This document shows, one piece after another, positions 35,018-44,448 of a stretch of DNA of 64,000 bases (positions are counted from its first letter, which is position 1; each line of letters begins with the position of its first letter). A program made the position numbers and the translations under genes. The notes under the pieces were generated by a model that did not search any database, was not told where the DNA came from, and saw only the letters and a program-made list of their open reading frames with translations. The DNA is taken from positions 3,296-67,295 of the forward strand of contig JBCDCZ010000003.1 of NCBI GenBank assembly GCA_039180865.1, written 5' to 3'. This DNA comes from JBCDCU01 sp039180865 (GTDB lineage: Bacteria; Pseudomonadota; Alphaproteobacteria; Rhizobiales; JACESI01).

Positions 35018-37035
35018 CGGTTTACTCCTGCTCCCAATTGTCGTGCGAGATATCTGGAGAGTTCGGTCCTGAGCGCAGGGTCAGTTGCAGGAGCGCGACT
35101 GAGAAATTCCGGCACCTTTTTACCCATCAAGATCCCCGCCAACATATCTGCGTTTTGGTCGTTAATACCGCGTGCCCGATTGCCGATTGTCTGTCCCGCC
35201 CTGACGATTGGATTTGTGTACTGGCCGCGTCCGACATCAATGGCGGTATCGATTATCTCACCCGCTGCAATGTTACCTGAGCTGATCGCGTTGCGGTTCG
35301 TCTTCGAACCGGTGTTGATCTGATTAAAAGTCTGATTGGCTGTTCTCTCCGCATTCATGGAATTGGCAAAACGAGCGAAATCTTCTTCGCTATCGAAAAC
35401 AACCCGGAGAACATCGCGTTTGTTACCGTTCCAAATGCTTCGGGTAGAGTCAGCCGTAAGACTCCCGATATTGCCCAATCGCTTCTGGAGATCGCGAGCG
35501 ATACCAATGCGAAACATCTGTTTCTCTGCATCGCTGAATTCACCGAAAGCTTTCTTCGTGATTTCGAAATCGGCAGTCAGCGCTTTCCTGCCCTTCTCCA
35601 GGGCACTCTTCAGGCTCAATTCATCGGAGAACACACGGCGGGCTTGAGCGTATTCCGGTATAAGCAAATCGAGCTCAGCCAACAAGTCTCGTCGCAGATT
35701 GTCATATGCACGTCCGAGACGGGTCAGACCGCCACCAGCGCCCTTCCCGACCTCTCGTTCGATTAAATCATCCAAGCCTTCCTTCACCAAGTCGAACGCT
35801 TGGAGCTCCGGTAAATCCTCGAAATCGATACCATTAGCCTTCGCAAGCTTGCGTGCAATTGCTTCCGCCTGTTCGGGAATGCGTTTGGAAATTGCCTTTA
35901 GGGTATCAGACTTCGGCAGTGTCTTTGCGAAGGCCCGTTCGTAGTATGGCGCCGCGACCGTCTTCAGACGGGCAGTTACATCATCCAACGTACCGAAATA
36001 GGTCGACGGATCACCAAGAAGATTGCTTACCTCCCTCCCGATACGGTCTATCTGCCCTGCCTGCCTGTCGACAGTGGTCTCGACAAGCTTTTGAGCGCCC
36101 TTCCCTCCTCGATCGGCAACCGCGCGTCCAAGGCGCCCCCCAGCGTCACCAAGTGCATCGATAAAGCGTGCTTCATCACCTAAAGAAGAATTCTGCAACC
36201 CATCTAAACGGGCGATCAGGTCATCTATGCTGTCGCCGCCTTCACGGACGGCTTGTTGAATGAGATTTTGCGGAACAGACTTTGCGGGCTTTCCAGCAAG
36301 GTTCATAAATGTCGAGCCTGCGCTTCGGAGTGCAGAAGCTCCAGCAGACGCGGCAGACAGAACAGGTGCTGCCGCTGCACCGGTTGCAGCACCTAAAACA
36401 GTGCCTTGGGCAGTATCCTGAAAATTCTGGCTGAGGTCACCTTCGGAATCTCCGGCAGACACAGCGCCGCCGTACAGCCCTCCGGCTTTTGCACCGCTCC
36501 ACATTCGCTCAAGAAAAGTCGGAGCTTGCTGAGCAGCATTTACAGCCCCGGCAGCCGCTTTCGGTGCTTGTGTTATTCCCCCGAGACCGGAAACTTCACC
36601 GGCCATGGTTGCAATAGGTGATCGTTGCTCGGCGCGGTGGTCAAGCTCGCGCTGTGCCGCGAGTTCTTGCTTGTAAGTCTCTGTAAAGCCCTGTCCCGTC
36701 CGAAATGCCTGAACGGGCGTTCCAATTGCCGCTGCAATCTCATCATTAAAGCGGGCAAGGAACCCACGTTCCGCCCCTCTGGTGGCATCCTGAAACGTGC
36801 CCAAGGGACCACCACGAAACTGGGAAGCTTCAAGCTGGTCCGCACGGTGTTTTATGGCTGCCGCGCTTTCTGGCGGAACCTCGACACCATGCATCATGAA
36901 CGGCTTCGAATTCGACGCGTCTATGTTTGAAAGGACAGCATCAAGATCATACCCGCCAATAACAGTGCGATTTGAGCGCGCCTTATTCTGAGCGCTCAGT
37001 GCATCAATTTGGTTCAGAGTTTGGTCGAGATCCAT
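35014..37035 (-). CDS. large phage-like protein, candidate ejection protein
   Basis: A 673-aa protein. The N-terminal third is charged; residues about 180-260 are a Gly/Ala-rich, membrane-compatible stretch (AKAGGLYGGAVSAG, GTVLGAATGAAAAPV); the C-terminal half is long and helical. Such a Gly-zipper followed by coiled helices resembles internal virion/DNA ejection proteins of podoviruses. No enzyme motif is seen. It is followed by coupled small genes and preceded 2 nt upstream by the 877-aa-frame gene. The assignment is structural resemblance only. Confidence 0.6.
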   Translation of the reverse strand: MDLDQTLNQIDALSAQNKARSNRTVIGGYDLDAVLSNIDASNSKPFMMHGVEVPPESAAAIKHRADQLEASQFRGGPLGTFQDATRGAERGFLARFNDEIAAAIGTPVQAFRTGQGFTETYKQELAAQRELDHRAEQRSPIATMAGEVSGLGGITQAPKAAAGAVNAAQQAPTFLERMWSGAKAGGLYGGAVSAGDSEGDLSQNFQDTAQGTVLGAATGAAAAPVLSAASAGASALRSAGSTFMNLAGKPAKSVPQNLIQQAVREGGDSIDDLIARLDGLQNSSLGDEARFIDALGDAGGRLGRAVADRGGKGAQKLVETTVDRQAGQIDRIGREVSNLLGDPSTYFGTLDDVTARLKTVAAPYYERAFAKTLPKSDTLKAISKRIPEQAEAIARKLAKANGIDFEDLPELQAFDLVKEGLDDLIEREVGKGAGGGLTRLGRAYDNLRRDLLAELDLLIPEYAQARRVFSDELSLKSALEKGRKALTADFEITKKAFGEFSDAEKQMFRIGIARDLQKRLGNIGSLTADSTRSIWNGNKRDVLRVVFDSEEDFARFANSMNAERTANQTFNQINTGSKTNRNAISSGNIAAGEIIDTAIDVGRGQYTNPIVRAGQTIGNRARGINDQNADMLAGILMGKKVPEFLSRAPATDPALRTELSRYLARQLGAGVNR

Positions 37036-37037
37036 TT

Positions 37038-39506
37038 TTACAACCCCGTTACATCGATGTTTCTCTGGCGAAGCTTTTCAAGGATTGCTGCCCGTTGCGC
37101 CGGGTCGCTAGCTATCGCCGCTCGAGCCGCCTCCCGCGCGTTTTGATGAAGCTGGCTCAGTTCGGCGCTTTGGTTTCGGTTAGAAGCAGCCGGAACGTTC
37201 GGCTCATTCGGCAGAAAAGTGTTTAAATCGAAGTCGGGGTCTAAAACACCAATGGGAGCGGCCTCAAAGACGACGTTCCCGGCTTCGAAGCCCTGTTGCT
37301 CCGCGAAGTTCGAAAAGCGGCGATTAGTAAGGCCGTGAATTTCAGCTGCGCCGCTGTACAACTTACCAGCGCGATTTACAAAATCCCGACGCTGTTGGTT
37401 CGAAAGGCGCTGCCCGCTGAGCACCTGGTTGACGCTGGATTGAATGCGCTGACCGAATGAACCTGCAGCTGCTGCCGTCGCAAATTCTGATTCTCGCACG
37501 ACAGAGGACGGATCCAAAACTTTCATGAAATTGAAAATGAGGGCCATATCACCCGCCGCAGATGGTTCGTGAGCGCTACTCAACACCCGTTGATAAGCCT
37601 GGGTCTGATCGCGAAAACTCTTAACGGTGTTGATCCCGTCGTATTCCTTTCTCAAATCCTGCTGAGTTTTGAAATCAGGCCCGACTTCCACATCCGGGAG
37701 AACCCGCTCGCCGGTGTCGGTGTAGTACGAGAAGCCATCAGCGCCTTTGAGTATGCTCCGCTCTTCCGGCCTATCGAGATCGCGCCGGAGCTTTTGATTG
37801 CCAAGCCTCGCAGCTTCGATTTGCTGAAGACGCAATGGGTCGTTTTGCTGCTGTTGCTCTTTGTAGACCTGCAGACCAACTTGTGTGTCACTGTCTGAAA
37901 CACGAGGATCGGTCAAGAATTTGACAAGCGCTTCTTGGGTGATTTGACGGCCTTGATGTGCAGGCTGCTGTGTTGCTGTGGGAGTAGCCTCGACATGCGG
38001 AGCGGCAACCAGTTCGCCAGTCAGTGCCCTGGACACCTCGTTGGGTTGAGCATCGAACCCACCTGAAGAAGCCTCGGACGTTGCGAGATCACGGCTGCCC
38101 TGCAACAGTTGAGCCGTAAACGAAGTCGGTTGAGTGTCTGACGATGGTGGCAACTGCGCGATTATTGGTTGCTGAGACTGACCGCCGTCGGCGGTATCAG
38201 TCTGTCCAAATTCAAGAGAAGACCGGACCCGCTTATCGATCCGATTTAACAGACCACGCTCATTTCCTCGACCCACGCCAGAGAGATAAGTGCGAAAATC
38301 ACCTTGAAGGTTATCCCGCATTGATTGCGCTGCAAGCTCAATGAATTCTTCTGGAGAGTTCCCTTGCGCACCAGCCCGGAAGTGTTTTTTTACGATGCTC
38401 GGTCCATATTGAACTGTCGCGTCAGTTATGAAGCTCTGCACACGCGGGTCACCTGCAAAACGGTCGCCGCCTACTTCCGAAAGGCTCGTTTGAGCCCGAG
38501 GTCCAACCGTTCCAGAGAGATTTCGAACTTGAGCAGCGACAAAAGCCTGACCATATTTTTCGGCAGCTTCCCTCCACTGATTATCAAACTCTGGCGATCC
38601 GGGGCGAGCTGTTAGGCCAAATTCAGGATTGGCACTTGCGAATTCTCCGACAGAACCACCTCCCGCACTTTTGCCAAAACCAGAATTTAGACCCAATGCG
38701 CCATAAGAACGGCTGCCGCCGGTATCTGTAAAAATTTGCGACGAAGCAGCCAGAAGGTCGCTTGTCCCAGTTTCAAAAGCCGCAGTGTTCCTTGCAAAGG
38801 CAAGGGCATTATCATCGACGGATTCTAAGTCTGGTCGGAACGCCGATTGTATCGCAGCCGGCTTCTCCGACGCCCCGTTAGTTTGAATTGGAACCGGCCC
38901 TTGTGGTGAAGGGGCCGCAGTTTCATTGCGATCAGGATTTTGGATCGGGCGCGGATTTGGAGATAACCCGGCCTCTGCGCCTCTTTGAATCGGTCGACTT
39001 CCGGGAGTAAATCCAAGCGCGTCATGTATCGGACTTGGTTCTGCAACTGTCGCGAGCGGAGATGTGCCTCCACTTGGCGATTCAAAACCGCCAAGAATGG
39101 ATGAAAGAAGATTTCTGCGCCCTCCCTGCTCCGATCCCGAAGCTTCCGAACGATCAATATTCGAAGGCCCTGCACCTGACAAAGCGCGCGCAGTCTCGTT
39201 GCTTCCAGATTGTGCAGGTGTTGATCCGCCGCCAAGGAAATCGTTGAGAATGCCTGAACTTTGCGTATTGAGGTCGTTTTCAAATCTCGATACCCGGCGA
39301 TTGGCGATGCCTTTGCCAATTCCGCTCAACAGCGCATAGATGCCTTCGCCTGTTGTCCTTGGCACACCACTGGGACCGCCAAAAGAATCCGCTATTGCGC
39401 GCGCTTTCTTCAGGTCGTCATAGGTCGCATGCGGCGTCGATAGACCGAATATGAATGATTTTTTCACCGGTTCGTCTCCCGGCGCGCTCCTGACCTTGAT
39501 CGGCAT
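37038..39506 (-). CDS. large virion-like protein with a muramidase/chitosanase-like domain
   Basis: A 822-aa protein (the frame stays open 55 codons further up). An extended low-complexity, Ser/Gly/Pro-rich first third precedes a domain (about residues 215-430) containing NTAAFETG, SYGALGLNSGFG, FDNQWREAAEKYGQAFVAAQ and VQYGPSIVKKHF. This pattern matches the putative chitosanase/muramidase-like domain seen in phage tail and VgrG-linked proteins. The remainder is helical. It could be a tail-tip or ejection-linked lysin. The start is uncertain because no good ribosome site precedes it. Confidence 0.6.
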   Translation of the reverse strand: MPIKVRSAPGDEPVKKSFIFGLSTPHATYDDLKKARAIADSFGGPSGVPRTTGEGIYALLSGIGKGIANRRVSRFENDLNTQSSGILNDFLGGGSTPAQSGSNETARALSGAGPSNIDRSEASGSEQGGRRNLLSSILGGFESPSGGTSPLATVAEPSPIHDALGFTPGSRPIQRGAEAGLSPNPRPIQNPDRNETAAPSPQGPVPIQTNGASEKPAAIQSAFRPDLESVDDNALAFARNTAAFETGTSDLLAASSQIFTDTGGSRSYGALGLNSGFGKSAGGGSVGEFASANPEFGLTARPGSPEFDNQWREAAEKYGQAFVAAQVRNLSGTVGPRAQTSLSEVGGDRFAGDPRVQSFITDATVQYGPSIVKKHFRAGAQGNSPEEFIELAAQSMRDNLQGDFRTYLSGVGRGNERGLLNRIDKRVRSSLEFGQTDTADGGQSQQPIIAQLPPSSDTQPTSFTAQLLQGSRDLATSEASSGGFDAQPNEVSRALTGELVAAPHVEATPTATQQPAHQGRQITQEALVKFLTDPRVSDSDTQVGLQVYKEQQQQNDPLRLQQIEAARLGNQKLRRDLDRPEERSILKGADGFSYYTDTGERVLPDVEVGPDFKTQQDLRKEYDGINTVKSFRDQTQAYQRVLSSAHEPSAAGDMALIFNFMKVLDPSSVVRESEFATAAAAGSFGQRIQSSVNQVLSGQRLSNQQRRDFVNRAGKLYSGAAEIHGLTNRRFSNFAEQQGFEAGNVVFEAAPIGVLDPDFDLNTFLPNEPNVPAASNRNQSAELSQLHQNAREAARAAIASDPAQRAAILEKLRQRNIDVTGL

Positions 39507-39686
39507 TTTAGCGCGGTAATTGTTTGTTTTTTGGGTTTGGAATTTCGCTGCAAATTTACTTATTGCGGCGTCGCTCTGTGACAGCGAAGTGCGCGATTTG
39601 ATGGCGCTTAAACGGATATTTGATGATCCGTATTCCGTACAAAAGTATCTGATTTGCTCACTTGAGCGCAAGCGAAATCAGCGGCT

Positions 39687-40604
39687 CTAACAGTTAGATG
39701 CATCTTCCGAGCTTGGGATATCGACCAAGCGCAACAGGGCGACGGCACGATTGTAGAATTTACTCTCAGATGCCACCATCCGTGCTTCAAGGGTCCGAAC
39801 GGTCTCAACATCACAACCGATTAAAGTCGAGATATCTGCCTCCGAAAAGAATGCTTTTTCGCGCGCGGCAGTGATTTCAGCTCCGGTAATCGATTGGTCG
39901 ATTTCAGGTAGAGTGCCATTTGCCTCCCGTTCAAGGAAATCGAGCAAATTGAACGCATCTAAAATAGACAGAAGTTGTCGAACACTGCGCCGTTCCGCAT
40001 ATCGAATTACCGGTGTCGCCAAAAACCGGCGCGTCTCTGGCAATGTCATGCCCAGGTGATTGGCAAGCTCTCCGTCGTCGTGCATCGTCTGTTGATTTCG
40101 GGCGCGCTGAATCAAGTCCGAAGTGAGAATAACCGTTTGGTCGGTCAGCGCCGGATATGTCGGCTCCGAAATTTCACGAAGCAGGCCAAGCTGGCTGGCG
40201 GACCTCGTAAGGAACAATCCCGCCGTGTGAGTTGCATCCATGAGGTAAATTGCCTGCAATTGACGCAGTTTCCGCCTTAGATCATTGCCGGGAAGCGGCG
40301 CAATGCCCTCACGATGCTCCGTAAGGTCGGAAGTGGGTGTGCACCAATGACGCGTCCCGTTTGCGCTGGCAAAAATCGTTTGATCGGCGGGTTTGTAAAA
40401 TTCCTTTTCAGAAACCGCGAATGGACGATGATCGAATTTGACATCGATTTTCGGTTCTCCATCTTCGAGCGCATTGATCAGAACACCGACCTCGGTATGG
40501 GCGTCTGTGAAACCTTGATCAATCCAGTCCTCTGAAACGAGACTTCGCTCGAATTTTCGCGCCAATGACGGCGACGATGTTAAAATCAGTCTTTGGGCGG
40601 GCAT
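39687..40604 (-). CDS. hypothetical protein of phage block
   Basis: A 305-aa mostly helical protein starting MPAQRLILTSS. The C-terminal third (STLIGCDVETVRTLEARM) has a helix-turn-helix-like feel but is not convincing. AAGGA precedes the ATG, and the start overlaps the end of the 55-aa gene. No family recognised. Confidence 0.6.
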   Translation of the reverse strand: MPAQRLILTSSPSLARKFERSLVSEDWIDQGFTDAHTEVGVLINALEDGEPKIDVKFDHRPFAVSEKEFYKPADQTIFASANGTRHWCTPTSDLTEHREGIAPLPGNDLRRKLRQLQAIYLMDATHTAGLFLTRSASQLGLLREISEPTYPALTDQTVILTSDLIQRARNQQTMHDDGELANHLGMTLPETRRFLATPVIRYAERRSVRQLLSILDAFNLLDFLEREANGTLPEIDQSITGAEITAAREKAFFSEADISTLIGCDVETVRTLEARMVASESKFYNRAVALLRLVDIPSSEDASNC

Positions 40605-40753
40605 GATGTTTTGTCCTTTTTCAGCGCCTTCGCGATCATTTGGCCGATGGTATGTTGATTAGTGCCTGCCTGCCCCGGTGCCGCAGAAATCACGAGCGGA
40701 TGCTCTTTTGGTAGCGGAGGTGGCGGGTCGAATTTTTTACGGCGCTCCTTCAA
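40586..40753 (-). CDS. small basic protein
   Basis: A 55-aa Lys/Pro-rich protein. The TTG start is chosen because it overlaps the RuvC-like stop (TTGA) and has AAGGAG 6 nt upstream; a longer TTG frame lacks a ribosome site. It is coupled to both neighbours. It could be a small DNA-binding protein. Confidence 0.5.
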   Translation of the reverse strand: MKERRKKFDPPPPLPKEHPLVISAAPGQAGTNQHTIGQMIAKALKKDKTSCPPKD

Positions 40754-41229
40754 TTTTCGCTCCTTCTGGTCTGTAAGAACCAAAGTGCAATCAGTGCGGC
40801 TTCGGCTCGGTTATGATCTTTTTTCCGTGAGAAGAATTCGGCCATTGATGGCCAACGTTGGATCGCAAGGGCTCGAATGTCCTCGGCGTCTTTCGCCTTC
40901 GCCCCGAGAGCCTTTTTCCACGTTGCCGGACGCACAAATTCGATGGGCACATGAAGCGCTTGAAGCGCACCCTCAACGGCACCGGCGGCGCATCCAAAAC
41001 GGAACGTGCTGGCCAGGCCTTGCCCTGGCATGGAGGCAACATCTTCGATGACCGCATGGTCGACGTCATACTGGGCGCAAAGCAGCGATAAACCCGAGAG
41101 GTTCAAACGGCGATTGGCACCTGTATCGATCGGCTGTAATTCGGTCGCCATGAGAAGAGAGCCGTCTTGGTCCAAGACTGCGAGACCGTTGTTCAAGCCG
41201 GGATCTATGGCGAGGATGTTACCACCCAT
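40750..41229 (-). CDS. RuvC-like Holliday junction nuclease
   Basis: A 159-aa RNase-H-fold protein with the first acidic motif in ILAIDPGLNNG, the second in HAVIEDVASMPGQG and the C-terminal KKDHNRAEAALIALW, which carries the last catalytic His/Asp residues. Phage RuvC-like resolvases cut branched DNA during replication or packaging. It lies downstream of the iteron region and is separated by it from the helicase and primase genes of the same strand. Confidence 0.8.
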   Translation of the reverse strand: MGGNILAIDPGLNNGLAVLDQDGSLLMATELQPIDTGANRRLNLSGLSLLCAQYDVDHAVIEDVASMPGQGLASTFRFGCAAGAVEGALQALHVPIEFVRPATWKKALGAKAKDAEDIRALAIQRWPSMAEFFSRKKDHNRAEAALIALWFLQTRRSEN

Positions 41230-41267
41230 GACATACCTCGCTATGTGCTAATTCCTTTCGTGCACCC

Positions 41268-41502
41268 CCCATAAGATCGATAAGAAAGTAAGAAAGCATC
41301 TTTATATTGTTTGTTTTCAATGCTTTACAGTTATCCAGTTTCTTATCCCCTTTCTTACAGGGAGATCGAAGCGATAAGAAAAATGCCGGTTTCTTATCGG
41401 TAGATGCGGGTGATAAGATTGCGATAAGAAATCCATTTTCCATAACCCACTGTTTTTGTTGTTTAATATCCATGTTTCTTACTTTCTTATCGATCTTATG
41501 GG
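41268..41502. repeat. 28-nt inverted repeat with CGATAAGAAA iterons (candidate origin/control site)
   Basis: Outer arms 41268-41295 and 41475-41502 are perfect 28-nt inverted repeats starting CCCATAAGATCG. Both arms contain CGATAAGAAA, and further copies lie between them: 41372-41381 forward, 41390-41399 reverse (these two form a 10-bp hairpin with 8-nt loop), 41422-41431 forward, and near copies at 41339 (reverse) and 41411 (forward). Seven copies fall in 235 bp of AT-rich DNA. The right arm overlaps the last 7 nt of the helicase gene. Location between helicase and RuvC-like genes suggests a replication origin or a regulatory site. Confidence 0.85.
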
Positions 41503-42617
41503 CCTTTAGAGGCAGGCTGTAAGGAAAGCGGGTTGTCAGGATGGCCGTACAGTCCTCGCCCGACCTTCTCGACCTCATTTGACTGGACCATCCTGTAAAG
41601 AAGCTGATCGACGTTATTCCGCTTCAAGCCCAGCGCCGCGACGATCTCTCCCGGCCTTACAGGTTCTTTCGCAGAAATGAGGAATGTGAGGATCTCTTTG
41701 CGCTCGGAGGATCGACGTACATCTTCTGCCGCGCCAAGAATCGACCAGCGACCCTCATCGAACCTGATCGCCGTCTCAATTTCCGAGACGTCCCGTCCCC
41801 TCACATAAAGCGTGGTGCCGTTGCCATCGCGGTCGAGGACAAGAGTCGAGTCTGCACATGCGCTCAATCCGTTGGACCCGGATAAGGCTTCAAGTGGATC
41901 GTCAGCGCCACCTTTCTTCGTATGGTGAAGGCCTAAAACCGCGATTCCATTTTGCATCGCCCATTGCTGAAGCTCTTGAAAAGTGGCGTAGTCATTTTCG
42001 TAAGCATTCCGGGCATTGCTACCGGCCTGTTTAATTCGCTGGAGAACGTCAATGACGACAAGGCGAGGGTTTTCAACCGACGTCCGCCAATGCTCCAATG
42101 CGCCAATAAAACCGTCATTAAGATTCGGTGCCCGCTCCACAATCTCGATCCGTGACAAGTCCGGCATGTTGGTCGGGAACAGCATCTCAATTCGCCGTTG
42201 CATGCGGCGCGCACCATTTTCCAGATCAAGATAGAGAACGTCGCCTTGCTCGCATGAGATTTGACCGAGCGCGGCACCACCCGTTCCAATAGCGAGCGAA
42301 AAATCCAATGCGATCCATGTTTTTCCGAGTTTTTGGCGGCCGGCGAGAACGGAAAGGCCTTCAGCCAGATATCCTGTTACCGCCCACTGCAATTCCGGAT
42401 ATTCTGTTGTCATGATCTGCGACAACGATTGCCGCTCGAAAGTCTTTGATGGTGATTTTTGTCCGCCCGAACGGTAGCTTTTCATGTCGGGAAAAAAATG
42501 TTCCAAAAACCGAGGTGACGCGTTCGGGTCGACCAGGATGGGACGATCCGCTTTCGGTGCAAAAACTTCGACTTTGCATCCGTCATCTTGAGGCGTTCGA
42601 GGGTTGTGTGCATCCAT
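41496..42617 (-). CDS. RepA/DnaB-like AAA ATPase
   Basis: A 373-aa protein. It has Walker A AGRQKLGKTWIALD (about residues 93-106), Walker B VLYLDLENG (about 128-136), and GLHHTKKGG, the sensor-like His region of RepA-type hexameric helicases. The C-terminal 70 residues form a winged helix (VAALGLKRNNVDQLLYRM). It likely unwinds DNA at the element's origin or loads replication proteins. Its start overlaps the primase stop by 1 nt. Confidence 0.85.
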   Translation of the reverse strand: MDAHNPRTPQDDGCKVEVFAPKADRPILVDPNASPRFLEHFFPDMKSYRSGGQKSPSKTFERQSLSQIMTTEYPELQWAVTGYLAEGLSVLAGRQKLGKTWIALDFSLAIGTGGAALGQISCEQGDVLYLDLENGARRMQRRIEMLFPTNMPDLSRIEIVERAPNLNDGFIGALEHWRTSVENPRLVVIDVLQRIKQAGSNARNAYENDYATFQELQQWAMQNGIAVLGLHHTKKGGADDPLEALSGSNGLSACADSTLVLDRDGNGTTLYVRGRDVSEIETAIRFDEGRWSILGAAEDVRRSSERKEILTFLISAKEPVRPGEIVAALGLKRNNVDQLLYRMVQSNEVEKVGRGLYGHPDNPLSLQPASKGP

Positions 42618-43567
42618 TATGCTGCCTCCCCGGTCTCAAGGAGATCCGCAAAATCAGTTCCGATATCAGGGGGTGTTGCAATACTGACTTCGCACCCGGC
42701 GGCCAGCCAGCGTGCCTTACATTCGTTGGCAGCATCTTGACCTGCTTTGCGACCATTCTTCTCGCGGTCGTGATCGCCGAAAATCGTCAACGCTTCGACG
42801 TGGGGCAACATCGGAAAGGAGCTGATGCCGCCCGCTGTCAGGCAGGACCAGATCGGTTGCCATTTGTATCGCACCATTGCAGCAAGTGAGGATTCGAGAC
42901 CTTCGCCGATACCGAGACCAGTCATCGCTTCGCCTTGGGCTTCGGCATCTGTCAACTTGACGATGCCTGCCTGCCCCAACATTCGACGGTCAATCTTAGA
43001 GCCGTCCGAACGAAGGAAGGTGCGATGAACACCAGTTTGTTCGTTGGTAAGGGGATCGACCATCCGGGCTACCAGAGCACCAGCGCAGTCAGGGAATTTG
43101 CTTCCCTCCCAATCGTTCATAAAGGGATTGGCGCTGAAGCGCAGTTGATCATTGCGATAGACAGTATCAGGAACGCTAATGCCCCGATGAGTTTTCAAAT
43201 AGGCCTCTGCCAATGAAACACGCAGCGGCTCGGATTCACTCCACATGCTTACTGCCGCGACCTGCTTCTGTCTTCGCTTCTCCTCATCAGCTTTTTCAGC
43301 CGCAATGATCTCATCATGCAACACGCTGATGGGACGTGGGTCCTCGTGCGAGCTATCAAGCCCCACGGCAGCCTTCACATAGTCCCGGCACTCTTCGAAT
43401 GGATCACCGCAAAACGAATGAACGACAAAACCATCAGGATTGTGCGGTGCAATCTTCACCGACAGCGACCGATCAGAGCGTGAGTGACCAGGGCCTGGTA
43501 CAAGTACGTGGTTGCGACCCGCAATCTGCCCACCCAAGGCATTTGCAATTTCGCGGGCAGTCAGCAT
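42617..43567 (-). CDS. Toprim-domain primase-like protein
   Basis: A 316-aa protein. The N-terminal part has a Cys/His region (VHSFCGDPFEECRDY) like a degenerate zinc finger of virulence-type primases. The C-terminal Toprim domain shows GIGEGLES with the Glu motif and IFGDHDREKNG with the Asp-x-Asp-like motif. It probably primes replication of the element together with the adjacent ATPase. The start overlaps the stop of the upstream 103-aa gene. Confidence 0.85.
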   Translation of the reverse strand: MLTAREIANALGGQIAGRNHVLVPGPGHSRSDRSLSVKIAPHNPDGFVVHSFCGDPFEECRDYVKAAVGLDSSHEDPRPISVLHDEIIAAEKADEEKRRQKQVAAVSMWSESEPLRVSLAEAYLKTHRGISVPDTVYRNDQLRFSANPFMNDWEGSKFPDCAGALVARMVDPLTNEQTGVHRTFLRSDGSKIDRRMLGQAGIVKLTDAEAQGEAMTGLGIGEGLESSLAAMVRYKWQPIWSCLTAGGISSFPMLPHVEALTIFGDHDREKNGRKAGQDAANECKARWLAAGCEVSIATPPDIGTDFADLLETGEAA

Positions 43568-43872
43568 TCGACAGACCCCCTACACAATCCTGCTTGAAGA
43601 TTTTCAAGGCTGAATTCCTCCACCAAGTCGTAGACGGCCAGACAAAGCTGTTTTGCTTCGTCCTCTGCCTCTAAGATTGCTCGTTCATAGTTGTCACTGT
43701 GGAAGAGGTTGATCAGAACGCCGTTTTCGTAAACGTAATCCACGAAGTATGAGACGCGCGTGTCTTCGTATATGAAAGAATGGCGGACTTTGCCTCGACT
43801 ATCCATGAACGAAATTGAACGTGCGATAACGCCTGCGTAGATTTCAATTCGTTCGCCCTGAGGAGGTGTCAT
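43561..43872 (-). CDS. small hypothetical protein, paralogue of next upstream gene
   Basis: A 103-aa protein that aligns along its length with the product of 43869-44144: RIE near the start, VRHS, FVDYVYENGVLIN against FIDLIENDVCLN, and DNYERAILEAEDEA against DDYRQALKVAADTA. The pair is a tandem duplication, with a 4-nt ATGA overlap. Function unknown. Confidence 0.65.
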   Translation of the reverse strand: MTPPQGERIEIYAGVIARSISFMDSRGKVRHSFIYEDTRVSYFVDYVYENGVLINLFHSDNYERAILEAEDEAKQLCLAVYDLVEEFSLENLQAGLCRGSVEC

Positions 43873-44144
43873 GCAGCACCTCCATCCTTAGCAACCAGAT
43901 GAGCGCCGCCAAGGTTAGTGAATTGGAGGTCGTTTTCAATAGCAGTATCAGCAGCTACCTTGAGCGCCTGCCGGTAATCGTCGCCTTCCCAAATGTTTAA
44001 GCAGACGTCGTTCTCGATGAGATCGATGAAGAAACGAAGCGGCCTGCTATCACGAGAATGCCTGACGACATCCAACCGGTCTTCCGAGTAGGTTCGCGTC
44101 TCAATCACGCGACCTCTCGACAATTCAATGCGGTCTTTATGCAT
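43869..44144 (-). CDS. small hypothetical protein, tandem paralogue
   Basis: A 91-aa protein starting MHKDRIELSRG, chosen because GGAGG lies 5 nt upstream; the frame is open ten codons further. It is related to the 103-aa product downstream. It overlaps the preceding gene by 8 nt. Function unknown. Confidence 0.65.
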   Translation of the reverse strand: MHKDRIELSRGRVIETRTYSEDRLDVVRHSRDSRPLRFFIDLIENDVCLNIWEGDDYRQALKVAADTAIENDLQFTNLGGAHLVAKDGGAA

Positions 44145-44445
44145 TGGACCCTCCAACATGTGGAAGGCTGTCACACCGCTCGCGCCATTGCCGTTCGGCT
44201 ATCGCGCGGCCTTTTGAGCGGAACGGTCCGGCGATCCGTTTCAGACTATCGAAGTTAGGCTCATCGCGACGCGCAACGCGGTATTCTCCGACGCTGTAAA
44301 CGACGAAGTACTGATCCCGAATAACTTGAGTTGTGCCGCTAGATTTGTTATTGATTTTCTGCTTTTGAGCACTCGGTAAATCGAGTTTTCTTGAACCTCC
44401 GGTGTCACCAGGACCGGGGCTTTTTCTTTGGATAATCATAATCAC
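44137..44445 (-). CDS. hypothetical protein
   Basis: A 102-aa basic protein. The C-terminal half (YSVGEYRVARRDEPNFDSL, FRSKGRAIAERQWRERC) looks folded, the N-terminal part disordered. It is 3 nt downstream of the AlpA-like gene, so belongs to the same message. No family recognised. Confidence 0.55.
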   Translation of the reverse strand: MIMIIQRKSPGPGDTGGSRKLDLPSAQKQKINNKSSGTTQVIRDQYFVVYSVGEYRVARRDEPNFDSLKRIAGPFRSKGRAIAERQWRERCDSLPHVGGSNA

Positions 44446-44448
44446 CCC

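Noticed and set aside
41219..41578. 119-aa minus-strand frame across the iteron region
   Set aside because: Its content is dictated by the repeats, it overlaps the helicase and RuvC-like genes and has no ribosome site or recognisable domain.
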